Shown in pieces: positions 35,345 to 43,509 of a stretch of DNA of 64,000 nt. Below the pieces are notes generated by a model. That model was not told the origin of the DNA. It did not search any database and saw nothing but the letters and a program-made list of their open reading frames with translations. Both the position numbers and the translations under genes were made by a program. Source of the stretch: Niveispirillum sp. SYP-B3756 (GTDB lineage Bacteria > Pseudomonadota > Alphaproteobacteria > Azospirillales > Azospirillaceae); assembly GCF_009495745.1 (NCBI RefSeq), contig NZ_WIDQ01000006.1, forward strand, positions 124,001 to 188,000. The letters run 5' to 3'. How positions within the stretch are numbered: position 1 is the first letter of the stretch; each line of letters begins with the position of its first letter.

Positions 35345-35970
35345 GCTGTCAGCCCCGCCAGCGCGTTGATGGCGGCTGCCGTCATGGCGCTGCCGCCCAG
35401 CCGCCCCTTTACGGTCAGCCAGGGCAGGGCGGGGGCAACCGCCATCAGCGCCTGCTTGGATTCCATCGCGCCGACAAAGCCCACCGGCATCCCGATGATG
35501 GCCGCCGGCTGGGGTGCCCCTGCCTCCAGCATTTCCAGCAGGTGGAACAGGGCGGTGGGGGCATTGCCGATGGCCACCACGCTGCCGGCCAGATCATCGC
35601 GCCACAGCTCCAGCGCTGCCGCCGACCGGGTGGTGCCCAGCCGTTCGGCCAAGGCCGGCACATCGGTATGGTGCAGGTGGCAGATCACCCGGTTATCGGC
35701 GGGCAGGCGGGACCGGGTGACGCCACGGGCCACCATTTCCGCATCACACAGGATGGGGGCACCCGCGCGCAGGGCCTGGGCGGCCTGGGCCACGGCACCG
35801 GGGGCAAAAGCGAAATGGCGTGCTGCGTCCACCATGCCGCAGGCATGGATCATGCGGATGGCCACCTCTGCCTCTTGCCCATCGAAGCGGGACAGGTCCG
35901 CCTCTGCCCGGATGGTGGCAAAGGACTGGCGGTAAATGGCCGCCCCATCCTTTTCATACTCATAAGGCAT
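35341..35970 (-). CDS. cobH: Precorrin-8X methylmutase
   Basis: A 209-residue enzyme moving the C11 methyl to C12 to give hydrogenobyrinate. The start at 35970 yields MPYEYEKDGAAIYRQSFATIR, the family beginning. RMIHACGMVDAA contains the active-site histidine region, and GMPVGFVGAMESKQAL the conserved C-terminal block. It overlaps the end of cobG by 11 bases. Confidence 0.95.
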   Translation of the reverse strand: MPYEYEKDGAAIYRQSFATIRAEADLSRFDGQEAEVAIRMIHACGMVDAARHFAFAPGAVAQAAQALRAGAPILCDAEMVARGVTRSRLPADNRVICHLHHTDVPALAERLGTTRSAAALELWRDDLAGSVVAIGNAPTALFHLLEMLEAGAPQPAAIIGMPVGFVGAMESKQALMAVAPALPWLTVKGRLGGSAMTAAAINALAGLTA

Positions 35971-37165
35971 CGTTTCGCCTTTCCCCCATGGCGGCCAGCC
36001 CGGCGGCAAGCCGGCTGACATCATCCCCTTGTAAATCCCAACCATCCGCCGTGGCGATGGCCTGTGCGGTGCCATCCCCCGGTGCCCCGCAGCCTTTGCC
36101 ACAGCCTGACAAATGCAGCACTCCGTAATTCCCTTCCGCCAATGCCGTGGCCAGCGCCCGCGTGGGCCGCAAGGCCGATCCGCAGGACGGTGCGCCCGGA
36201 CAGGCGGAGACGGCCAGCCGCGGATCGGCATCGTCGGTGGCAAGGAAGGGCGGGAAGCAGCCTGCCCCCTGCGACCCCCATACCGCCAGCCGCCGCCCCG
36301 CCGCTGGCCGCAGCGCGGTGAGGCCCGGCGTGGCCAGCAGTTCCTGCAATTGCGCGCATGTCAGCGCGCCAAAGGCGGGGACCAGCAGATGGATGTCGGG
36401 GGTGATGGGGCCGAGGGGGAGGGGCGCTGAAACAAAGTGAGCTTCTGTGGCGACCGCTCCGCCCCCTTCTACCGTCACCCCGGCGCAGGCCGGGGTCCAG
36501 TTTCGTGGAGCAAGGTGCTTGGCATTCTGGACCCTGGCCTGCGCCGGGGTGACGGAAAGGGGGAGCGCTATTGAAGAATGGAAATCCACCCCCCGGCACC
36601 CTGCCCGCGCCATACGTTCCAGATAATCCCGTACCAGCGCCGGGCCGGAATCCGCCCGGCTTTCGTCCACCACCCGATCCCCCACAATCAGCCACAACCG
36701 ATCCACCCCCACCCAGCGCAGGCGCAGGTCGGCGGTCAGTTGGTCCAGTCGGCCCGCCGCATCCAGCGCCACTGTCACCTTGGGCGGCAGGCCAGGGGGC
36801 AGCGGTTGGGTGGTCAGCAGATCGGCCAGCCGGGCGGCCAGGGCGTGGCTGTCGCCCATGGCGTGGGGGTCATCCGGCCCCAGCGGGTCGGTGGCCAGCA
36901 CCGGGCGGCTTTCCACGAAACCGACCTCCAGCAGCCGAGCCTGGGCCGCCGCCACCGTTTCATCCCTCAGCCCCCGCACCTGCACCGCCCCGCGCAGCGT
37001 CAGGTCGATCAGCCCATTGCCCAACCCCTCCGCCACATCGGCCAGTTCGGCCCAGGCGGCGGCTGGCATGGGGGCGATGGGTGTCAGGCGCAGCATCAGC
37101 CCATCGCCTGTGCGCATGGGCCGGGCCAGGCTGGGGCAGTCGCGGCGGGGGGTGGGTTTATTCAT
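35960..37165 (-). CDS. cobG: Precorrin-3B synthase CobG, carrying an in-frame repeat insertion
   Basis: A 401-residue relative of sulfite/nitrite reductases that uses oxygen to make precorrin-3B. Cysteines for the 4Fe-4S cluster are in SACPGAPSCGSA and SGCGKGCGAP. The start at 37165 overlaps the cobN stop (ATGA); an upstream ATG at 37225 would run into cobN. Residues about 204-231 (VTPAQARVQNAKHL, then NWTPACAGVT) are not part of the family: they translate an 82-base palindromic repeat also found twice in intergenic DNA here. The frame is intact, so the protein is probably made with an extra surface loop between the two halves. Confidence 0.92.
   Translation of the reverse strand: MNKPTPRRDCPSLARPMRTGDGLMLRLTPIAPMPAAAWAELADVAEGLGNGLIDLTLRGAVQVRGLRDETVAAAQARLLEVGFVESRPVLATDPLGPDDPHAMGDSHALAARLADLLTTQPLPPGLPPKVTVALDAAGRLDQLTADLRLRWVGVDRLWLIVGDRVVDESRADSGPALVRDYLERMARAGCRGVDFHSSIALPLSVTPAQARVQNAKHLAPRNWTPACAGVTVEGGGAVATEAHFVSAPLPLGPITPDIHLLVPAFGALTCAQLQELLATPGLTALRPAAGRRLAVWGSQGAGCFPPFLATDDADPRLAVSACPGAPSCGSALRPTRALATALAEGNYGVLHLSGCGKGCGAPGDGTAQAIATADGWDLQGDDVSRLAAGLAAMGERRNDAL
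36473..36554 (+). repeat. 82-bp dispersed palindromic element, copy 2, inside cobG
   Basis: Arms CGTCACCCCGGCGCAGGCC and the inverse GGCCTGCGCCGGGGTGACG bound the element, with the same inner segment as copy 1 read on the opposite strand. It is translated in frame within cobG. Confidence 0.88.
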
Positions 37166-40100
37166 GCCGCTTCCCCTTCCAGCCAGCGGGACAAGGGTGA
37201 CAGATCGTTGCGGCGGCAGGGCCACAGCCCATCCCGCCGCAACCAGTCCAGCCGTTCAGCGATGGCGCGCCCGGCAGCGGGGTTTTCCCGCGCCAGGAAA
37301 TCCGCCACGGCGGGATCGCCCAGATAGGCATCGAACAGCAGGTCGAACAGCACCCCATCCACCAGCGATCCACCCTCCGGCCCCCGGCCCTTTGTGGCGC
37401 GGGCGAAATCGGCCAGCCGGTCCACCGCCTCCGCCATTTCCGCCCCGCCGCGCGGGCCATGGCGCATCAGGCCCTGGATATGGCGCGGATGGGCCGCACG
37501 GCCCCGCACGATGCGGGCAAGGGCGGCCGCCAGCGGGCGGGGGCGGGGCTGGTCGGGGTTGCTGGTATCCAGGACGATCAGCCCGGCATCGGCCCGTGCC
37601 GCCAGCGCGAAACCGCCGATGAAATTGGCATCGGCCCCGCCCTGCAACAGGTCGCGGTGCGGATCGTCCGCTCCATGCACCAGCAGATCGGCCCCCTGTA
37701 CCCGCCGGGCGAAGGCACCGGGGGCGGGGATCATGCCGCCATCCGCCTTCAGCGCAAAACCGGCGGCTTCCAGATAGGCCCCCGCCAGATCGGCGGCGTT
37801 GATGCTGGGGTCGGAGAGCGCGCCATCAATGCCGCTGCCATAGCGGCCCGGCGCGCAACTGAACAGACGCAACAGATCGTCCCCGGCGCGGGATGCGGCC
37901 GCCAGGGGATTATCCTCATCACTTTCATCGCGGGCGGCCACCGCCTGGATGGCGCTGTCCAGCAGGGCGATCTGGGCCGGGAACAGGTCGCGGAACAGGC
38001 CGGACAGGCGGCAGGTGACATCCACGCGCGGCCAGTCCAGCACGGCGGGGGGCAGCACCTCCACCCCGCGCACCCGGCCCGTGGCCGGTTCCCACAGGGG
38101 GCGGCAACCCAGGAAGGCAAGAACCTGCGCCACCTCCTCCCCGCCCGTGCGCAGGCCGGCGCTGCCCCACAGGTCCAGCACCAGTTGACGCGGCATCTCC
38201 CCCTTTTCCTGCAGATGCAGGCGGATCACCGCGTCGGCGGCCTTGCGCGCCAGGGCAAAGGCGGTGGGGGTGGGCAGGGTGCGGGGATCGCTGGTGAACA
38301 GGTTGCGCCCGCTGGGCAGCACATCCAGCCGGCCCCGCGCCGGTGCGCCCGCCGGGCCGGGGGGCAGGTGCCGGCCCGCCAGCGCAGTCACCAGCCCATC
38401 GCGTTCACCCGTCGCACTGGCGATGATCTCAGGTGCTGCCCCCGCCGGGGCCTGGCCGTAAATATGCAAGCCATCCTGCAGCGCCATATCCTTCAGGTCG
38501 CAAAGCCAGGCATCAATGCGGCGCAGTGCCTCCCCACCCTCCTGGCTTTCCAGGCCAAGGGTGGAAAGCAGGCCTTGGGCGCGGGCTTCATCCAGGATCA
38601 GGCTGCCCAGCCGGTCGCGCCGGCGCGGGTCCACCCCATCGGCCTGGGCATATTCCTCCACCAGCCGTTCCAGCTCCGCCATCGGGCCGGTCAGCGAGCC
38701 TTCCGCCAGCGGCGGGGGCAGGTGGCCGGGGGTGATAGCGGCCAGCCGACGCTTGGCCTGTGCCGCTTCGCCCGGATTGGTCAGGATGAAGGGATAGATC
38801 ACCGGCAGGGCGGCCACCGCCAGTTCGGGGAAGCAATCCGGCGTCAGCGCCACGGCCTTGCCGGGCAGCCATTCCAGCGTGCCATGCGCCCCCAGATGCA
38901 ACAGGGCGTGGGGCGCCTGTGCCTGCATCCAGTGGCAGAACGCCATCAGCCCATGGCGCGGCGGCAGGCTGACATCATGGTAATCGGCCCGGCGCTGATC
39001 AAACCGCCCGCGTTCGGGCGGCAGGGCCAGCCAGTGCGGGCCGCAGGCCAGGGCGCGGAAGTGGAAGGCCCCATCGCGGAATACCGGGTCATCCTGCGGC
39101 GGTCCCCAGGCTTCCAGCATCCGGCGGGCGGCGTCCGGGTGCGTATCCAGCCATGCCTGATAGGCGGACAGGGACAGGTGGGCGACGGCGTCGCCCCGGA
39201 TGATGCCATCCAGCAGGGCGCGGTCAGTTGCCGGCAGCGGCCCGGTCTGCCAACCGGCCCCCTGCAACAGATTGATGATGGCGCGCAGGCTGGCCGGTAC
39301 ATCCAGCCCCACGGCATAGGCCTCCCGCCCCGCCGCCCCCGGATAATCGGGCAGCAGGATCACCAGCCGACGCTGGGCTGCCGGGGTATGGCGCAGCCGC
39401 AGCCGGGCGAGCACCCGTTCCACCACCCGGTCCAGCAAGGCCGGTTCTGGGCGGGAGAGGGCCACGGCGGTGGCATCATCAGCCTGTTTGAAGGCAATCG
39501 CCCCGCTTAGCACCCGGCCATCAATTTCCGGCAGCACCACATGCATGGCAAGGTCCGATGCACCCAGGCCCCGGTCGGACGCCGCCCAGGCATCGCGCAG
39601 GGTGGTGGCATTGACCAGATGCAGCAGGGGCGCATCGCCAAAGGGCAGGTCGCCGCCACCGCCAAACGCCGTCAGCGTCAATACCAGATCGACCGGGCCA
39701 ATGTTGTGGGCGGCCAGGGCGTCGGCCACGCCCGGCACCTTCAGCCCTGGCAGGTGGAAGGCATGGACTGCCACCCCCGCCGCCGCCAGCCTTTCGATCA
39801 GCATATCCGCCGGGGCGGTATCACCGGCCAGCACCTGGGACCGGTAGAGCAATACCACCACCCGCCCCGCCGAGCCGTTGCCGGCCATGGTATAGGGGGC
39901 GACCAGGGGGGCGGCCACGGCATCGGGAATATCATCCCCGCCATCCAGCAGGCTGCCCAGCCCCCGCACCAGCCCGTCGGCATTGGCCAGTCCGCCGGCA
40001 CGGAACAGGGCCAGCAGGCGGGACAAGGTGGGGCCGGGCAGGGTGGAGCGTTCCGCCAGCCGTGGATCGTCCCGATCCTCCCCCGGCAGCAGGGCCAGTT

Positions 40101-40425
40101 GGATGCCATGGCGCTGGCAGCGCTGGGCCAGACTTTCGGCACCATAGCGCCACCAATCCAGCCCGCCCAGCACCCGCACCACGATCAGTTTGGCATGGCG
40201 GGCCGTGCGGTCCAGCCACAGATCGACTGACATCGGGTGCGCCAACACGCGCAGATTGACCAGCCCCAGGCTCCACCCCACACCCGCGGCGGCATGGGCC
40301 GCCCCCAGTGATTGCAGGTCACTGTCGGAAAAACTGGCCACCAGCACGTCGGCCACCGGCTGGGCAATATCGACGGCTGCCGATTGCTCATCCAGAAGGG
40401 CGCTGCTGGTGGCCAGAAGATGCAT
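37162..40425 (-). CDS. cobN: Cobaltochelatase subunit CobN
   Basis: A 1087-residue large subunit of the aerobic ATP-dependent cobaltochelatase, related to magnesium chelatase ChlH/BchH. Motifs include LHLGAHGTLEWLPGKAVALT, PVIYPFILTNPGEAAQAKRR and LVLDLWGSAGLRTGGEEVAQ. It is somewhat shorter than the 1275-residue Pseudomonas denitrificans protein. It starts six bases after the cobW stop. The partner subunits CobS and CobT are not in this window. Confidence 0.95.
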   Translation of the reverse strand: MHLLATSSALLDEQSAAVDIAQPVADVLVASFSDSDLQSLGAAHAAAGVGWSLGLVNLRVLAHPMSVDLWLDRTARHAKLIVVRVLGGLDWWRYGAESLAQRCQRHGIQLALLPGEDRDDPRLAERSTLPGPTLSRLLALFRAGGLANADGLVRGLGSLLDGGDDIPDAVAAPLVAPYTMAGNGSAGRVVVLLYRSQVLAGDTAPADMLIERLAAAGVAVHAFHLPGLKVPGVADALAAHNIGPVDLVLTLTAFGGGGDLPFGDAPLLHLVNATTLRDAWAASDRGLGASDLAMHVVLPEIDGRVLSGAIAFKQADDATAVALSRPEPALLDRVVERVLARLRLRHTPAAQRRLVILLPDYPGAAGREAYAVGLDVPASLRAIINLLQGAGWQTGPLPATDRALLDGIIRGDAVAHLSLSAYQAWLDTHPDAARRMLEAWGPPQDDPVFRDGAFHFRALACGPHWLALPPERGRFDQRRADYHDVSLPPRHGLMAFCHWMQAQAPHALLHLGAHGTLEWLPGKAVALTPDCFPELAVAALPVIYPFILTNPGEAAQAKRRLAAITPGHLPPPLAEGSLTGPMAELERLVEEYAQADGVDPRRRDRLGSLILDEARAQGLLSTLGLESQEGGEALRRIDAWLCDLKDMALQDGLHIYGQAPAGAAPEIIASATGERDGLVTALAGRHLPPGPAGAPARGRLDVLPSGRNLFTSDPRTLPTPTAFALARKAADAVIRLHLQEKGEMPRQLVLDLWGSAGLRTGGEEVAQVLAFLGCRPLWEPATGRVRGVEVLPPAVLDWPRVDVTCRLSGLFRDLFPAQIALLDSAIQAVAARDESDEDNPLAAASRAGDDLLRLFSCAPGRYGSGIDGALSDPSINAADLAGAYLEAAGFALKADGGMIPAPGAFARRVQGADLLVHGADDPHRDLLQGGADANFIGGFALAARADAGLIVLDTSNPDQPRPRPLAAALARIVRGRAAHPRHIQGLMRHGPRGGAEMAEAVDRLADFARATKGRGPEGGSLVDGVLFDLLFDAYLGDPAVADFLARENPAAGRAIAERLDWLRRDGLWPCRRNDLSPLSRWLEGEAA

Positions 40426-40431
40426 GCTGGA

Positions 40432-41466
40432 TCAGCCGGCCAGAAGGGCGGCGACGGCGGCGCGGTCAAACCCGTGCAGCCCGATGGCCACCAGCTTGCC
40501 CTGCCGTTCCTCAAACTTGTCCCACAGCCGGTCATAATATTGGTTCACCCGGCCTCCCACCGCCTGCACGGCCAGCCGCATCGGCTTGCCGATAACGGCG
40601 ACATGGCCCTTCACCCGCAGAATGCCATGGTCACGGGCCAACGCCTCGATCCGGGCGGTCAGGGCGGCGGCATCGGCCACTGGCGGCATGGGCACCACCA
40701 CACTGTCGAAATCATCATGATCATGGTCTTCTTCCGCGTCATGATGGGTGCGACGGTTTTCAATATCCTGTTCTGTCGCCAGCCCCAGGCCCAGCAGCAG
40801 GTCGGGCGACACGCGGCCTTCCACGGCGGGGATGATGCCGACGCCGCGCGGCAGCGCGCGTTCCACGGCGGCGCGGGCGCGGGCCTGTCCCGCCGCGTCC
40901 AGCAGATCATCCTTGGTCAGCACCACCAGATCGGCACAGGCAATCTGATCGCCGAACACTTCTTCCAGCGGGTTGTCATGGTCCAGCGCCGGATCGGCGG
41001 CGCGCTGGCTTTCCAGGGCGGCCAGATCGCCGGCAACCTGACCATCGGCCAGGGCGGCACCATCCACCACGGCTACCACGGCATCCACCGTCACCCTTCC
41101 CTTGATCGCCGGCCAGTTGAAGGCCTGCACCAGCGGTTTGGGCAGGGCCAGACCGCTGGTTTCAATCAGGATATGCTCGACCGCCGGCTGGCGGGCCAGC
41201 AGCACATCCAGCGTGGGCGCAAAATCATCGGCCACGGTGCAGCACAGGCAGCCATTGGCCAGTTCGACGATATTTTCATCCGGGCAGGATTCGTCACCGC
41301 AACCCTTCAACAGCGTGCCATCCACGCCGACATCGCCGAATTCATTGACGATCACCGCCAGCCGCCGCCCGCCGGCATTGCCCAGCAGGTGGCGGACCAG
41401 GGTGGTTTTGCCGGCACCCAGAAAGCCGGTGATGATGGTGCAGGGCACCTTGTTGAGATTGCTCAT
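40432..41466 (-). CDS. cobW: CobW family GTPase of cobalamin synthesis
   Basis: A 344-residue G3E GTPase. Walker A is [15 protein letters not shown] near residue 14, and the metal-binding CxCC motif is GCLCC. A His/Asp-rich stretch (THHDAEEDHDHDDFDS, about 230-246) precedes the C-terminal CobW_C domain. It is thought to deliver cobalt to the chelatase; its position directly before cobN fits. A second COG0523 protein at 47020-48231 serves the zinc region. Confidence 0.95.
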   Translation of the reverse strand: MSNLNKVPCTIITGFLGAGKTTLVRHLLGNAGGRRLAVIVNEFGDVGVDGTLLKGCGDESCPDENIVELANGCLCCTVADDFAPTLDVLLARQPAVEHILIETSGLALPKPLVQAFNWPAIKGRVTVDAVVAVVDGAALADGQVAGDLAALESQRAADPALDHDNPLEEVFGDQIACADLVVLTKDDLLDAAGQARARAAVERALPRGVGIIPAVEGRVSPDLLLGLGLATEQDIENRRTHHDAEEDHDHDDFDSVVVPMPPVADAAALTARIEALARDHGILRVKGHVAVIGKPMRLAVQAVGGRVNQYYDRLWDKFEERQGKLVAIGLHGFDRAAVAALLAG

Positions 41467-41478
41467 GGTTTTGGACTT

Positions 41479-41895
41479 TCAGCCGGCGGCGATGGGGGCG
41501 GGGAAGGCGGGCAGGCGGGCGATCAGCCCTTTTTTCAGGGCCGGCGGGCGGGTGCGCCAGGGCAGCAACCCATCCTGCGCCTCCGCCAGCAGCCGGGCGG
41601 CGGCCAGCAGGTCGGCGGGGCCGCTGGCGGGGTCAATCTCCCCGAACAGATATTGCCAGCGCCCGGCACATTGCAGCGCGGCAGAGGGGCCACGGTTGCA
41701 GTTGCCCAGGCAATCCACCACCTGCACCGCCACATCATCGGGCTGGCTGTCGCACAGGCCGCGCGCCAGCACGGCCCCCGGCCGCTGGTCGGGGGCCAAG
41801 TCCGGCGGCGCATCGGGCCCCCGGCAGGAACGGCAGACGGACACCACGGGCCGAACCGGCCCCGCATCCGCCGCAATGATCATCTGGTCGGTCAT
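41479..41895 (-). CDS. DUF1636 family (metal-binding) protein
   Basis: A 138-residue protein. Cysteine pairs in SVCRSCRGPD and VVDCLGNCNRGPSAAL resemble a thioredoxin-like ferredoxin or metal-binding site. Genes of this family are common in B12-riboswitch-controlled cobalamin operons, but the role is unknown. It is the first gene of the operon, about 130 bases after the minus-strand riboswitch. Confidence 0.87.
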   Translation of the reverse strand: MTDQMIIAADAGPVRPVVSVCRSCRGPDAPPDLAPDQRPGAVLARGLCDSQPDDVAVQVVDCLGNCNRGPSAALQCAGRWQYLFGEIDPASGPADLLAAARLLAEAQDGLLPWRTRPPALKKGLIARLPAFPAPIAAG

Positions 41896-42023
41896 TTTCC
41901 CCGTATCCGGCCGTTCTTTCCAGGGATGCCGGACAGGGAAGCACCGCGATCAAGGCGGCTCCATCGGCGCAGGCAGAAAGCTGGCCGACCGGCACCGGGG
42001 CACCCCGCCCGAAACCGTCCCTG

Positions 42024-42235
42024 ACGCGCGGCAGGTCTCCTGGCTCATGGGTCATCACCTGTTCCGCCTTCCCGGTTCTTGAAAGAACCAGTGGCCTGGA
42101 TGGAACAGGCTCGCCACACACAGTTGCGGGGGCAGCCACGGTCGCCAATGTGCCCGTCCCGCTTATCGGATTGGGCAAAACATCAGGTCCGTGTTCCCTT
42201 TTAACGCCGACCGGGTTGCTCAGGCCCGGCCGGCG
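42024..42235 (-). promoter_or_regulatory. Cobalamin riboswitch in front of DUF1636-cobW-cobN-cobGHIJ
   Basis: On the minus strand the conserved blocks appear in order: AAAAGGGAACACGGACCTG, GCTGCCCCCGCAACTGTGTG, the peripheral GGCGAGCC...CCACTGG arm, and the B12 box AGCCAGGAGACCTGCC (42030-42045). Adenosylcobalamin binding would lower expression of the following operon by termination or by hiding the ribosome site. Confidence 0.95.
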
Positions 42236-42309
42236 ACCGGCGCAATGGGCAATAGACCGATGGCGGAGGCGCTTGTCAATCATCCCGACTTGGCCCCATA
42301 GTGCCAGCG

Positions 42310-42510
42310 CATTCCATCGGTTGCCGGTTTCAATACCGGCATGAAAAGGGAACGCGGTCGGCCGGACCCCATCCGGCCAGAAGCCGCGGCTGCCCCCGCA
42401 ACTGTGTGCGGCGAGCGTTCGGTCCATTCAGGCCACTGGTTTTCATGCTTGAAAACCGGGAAGGCGGACCCGACGCGCCATCAGCCGCAAGCCAGGAGAC
42501 CTGCCGCTGG
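42310..42510 (+). promoter_or_regulatory. Cobalamin riboswitch in front of the HupE/UreJ gene
   Basis: The plus strand has AAAAGGGAACGCGGTC, GGCTGCCCCCGCAACTGTG, the CCACTGG...GGGAAGGCGG arm and the B12 box AGCCAGGAGACCTGCC at 42490-42505. It is head to head with the minus-strand riboswitch, about 75 bases apart. Confidence 0.95.
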
Positions 42511-42525
42511 AACCATAGCCGTAAC

Positions 42526-42544
42526 CGTCCTCGGAGGGAGGACG
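42526..42544 (+). promoter_or_regulatory. Hairpin between riboswitch and transporter ribosome site
   Basis: CGTCCTC and GAGGACG pair around a 5-base loop, directly before the AGAGGAGGA ribosome site (42546-42554). There is no T-run, so it suggests control of translation initiation rather than termination. Confidence 0.5.
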
Positions 42545-42557
42545 CAGAGGAGGAAGT

Positions 42558-43175
42558 ATGTCGTTTCAATTCCGCCGCGCCGCTGGCTGCGGTGTCGCCC
42601 TGACGGCCAGCCTGATCGCCACGCTGCCGGCCCATGCCCATCACATGATGGATGGCAAGCTGCCGGCCACCTTCATGCAGGGGCTGCTGTCTGGCCTGGG
42701 CCATCCGGTGATTGGGCTGGACCATCTGGCCTTCACCCTGGCCGCCGGTCTGGCCGTGGCCGCCGCCGGCCTGCCGCTGCTGCTGCCGGTGCTGTTTGTT
42801 GCGGTTTCCTGCATCGGGGTGGGGCTGCATGTGGCGGGTGTCAACCTGCCGGCATCCGAACTGCTGGTGGCGCTGTCGGTGCTGACGGCCGGCAGTGTGA
42901 TTGCCAGCGGGCGTAAGCTGCCGGTCGCATTCTGGGCCGCCCTATTCGCCTTTGCCGGCCTGTTCCATGGCTATGCCTATGGCGAGTCGATCTATGGTGC
43001 GGAGGCGACGCCGATTGCGTCATATCTGCTGGGTCTGGCGGTCATCCAGTCCGTCATTGCCGTGGGTGCGGCGCTGGCCCTGCGCAACCGCGCCTGGATC
43101 GCCGGCCTGTTCCCGCGTTTGGCGGGCGGTTTGGTGGCCCTGGTCGGGCTGGCGGTGCTGGCGACGCAGGTTTGA
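42558..43175 (+). CDS. HupE/UreJ family transporter, probable cobalt importer
   Basis: A 205-residue inner membrane protein with a signal-like N terminus ending AHAHHMMDGKLP and six hydrophobic segments. GLGHPVIGLDHLAFTLAAGL is the HupE/UreJ metal-binding signature; a second histidine motif is in AGLFHGYAYGESIYG. The family moves Ni(II) or Co(II). Control by a B12 riboswitch and divergence from the cobalt-inserting cobW-cobN operon argue for cobalt. Confidence 0.9.
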   Translation: MSFQFRRAAGCGVALTASLIATLPAHAHHMMDGKLPATFMQGLLSGLGHPVIGLDHLAFTLAAGLAVAAAGLPLLLPVLFVAVSCIGVGLHVAGVNLPASELLVALSVLTAGSVIASGRKLPVAFWAALFAFAGLFHGYAYGESIYGAEATPIASYLLGLAVIQSVIAVGAALALRNRAWIAGLFPRLAGGLVALVGLAVLATQV

Positions 43176-43195
43176 GAAGCCTGATCTACATTTAC

Positions 43196-43436
43196 CGTCA
43201 CTCCGGCGCAGGCCCATAGCGCTAAGATTGGGCTTCGCACCTTCCCCGCCTCCCCCGCGAAAGCGGGGGGCCAGGGGCCGCCTGCACCGATGTGTAGTTC
43301 CCGTGGCCCCTGGATCCCCGCTTTCGCGGGGAAAGCACTTCGGTGCGAGAGGTTAACTTAGCGGCTATGGGCGCAGGCCGGGGGCCAGTTTTGTAGAGCG
43401 AAGCGCCTGTGGCCTCTGGACCCCGGCCTTTTCTGT
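43196..43436 (+). repeat. 82-bp-type palindromic element, copy 3, split by a nested insertion
   Basis: The left part CGTCACTCCGGCGCAGGCC (43196-43214) and the right part from 43380 (GGGGCCAGTTTTGTAGAGCG onward to CTGGACCCCGGCC) join to give a copy of the element at 36473-36554. They are separated by a 155-base block flanked by a 10-base direct repeat. The right outer arm is degenerate. Confidence 0.78.
43215..43369. mobile_element. MITE-like 155-bp insertion with terminal inverted repeats and 10-bp target duplication
   Basis: The block begins CATAGCGCTAAG and ends CTTAGCGGCTATG, imperfect terminal inverted repeats that extend to TTCGCACC and its counterpart GGTGCGAG. GGCGCAGGCC occurs on both sides (43205-43214 and 43370-43379), as expected of a target-site duplication. 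The interior is a large palindrome (CCCCCGCGAAAGCGGGG...CCCCGCTTTCGCGGGG, arms 43252-43279 and 43305-43332). There is no coding capacity, so it would need a transposase in trans. Confidence 0.72.
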
Positions 43437-43447
43437 CGCATTGTTTT

Positions 43448-43466
43448 GTTATGTTATAATATATAA
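43448..43466. promoter_or_regulatory. Putative Zur box before the zinc ABC operon
   Basis: GTTATGTTATAATATATAA resembles the TGTTATA-type palindrome of proteobacterial Zur boxes (15 of 18 positions of GTTATGTTATAACATAAC by eye). It lies about 45 bases before the ATPase start. Confidence 0.65.
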
Positions 43467-43509
43467 ATCGAAGTGAGTTTACCCACGGCAAGGCGGGAGA
43501 GCGGTGGCC

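Noticed and set aside
35960-37165. cobG as a pseudogene because of the repeat insertion
   Set aside because: The frame is uninterrupted, all four cluster cysteines remain, and gene overlaps on both sides are intact.
41735-42427. A 230-codon minus-strand ORF covering the riboswitch region
   Set aside because: It runs across two well-conserved B12 riboswitches and overlaps the DUF1636 gene in another frame.
7609-43436. The 82-base repeats as a CRISPR array
   Set aside because: The copies are tens of kilobases apart, are palindromic over their whole length, and no cas genes or regular spacers are present.
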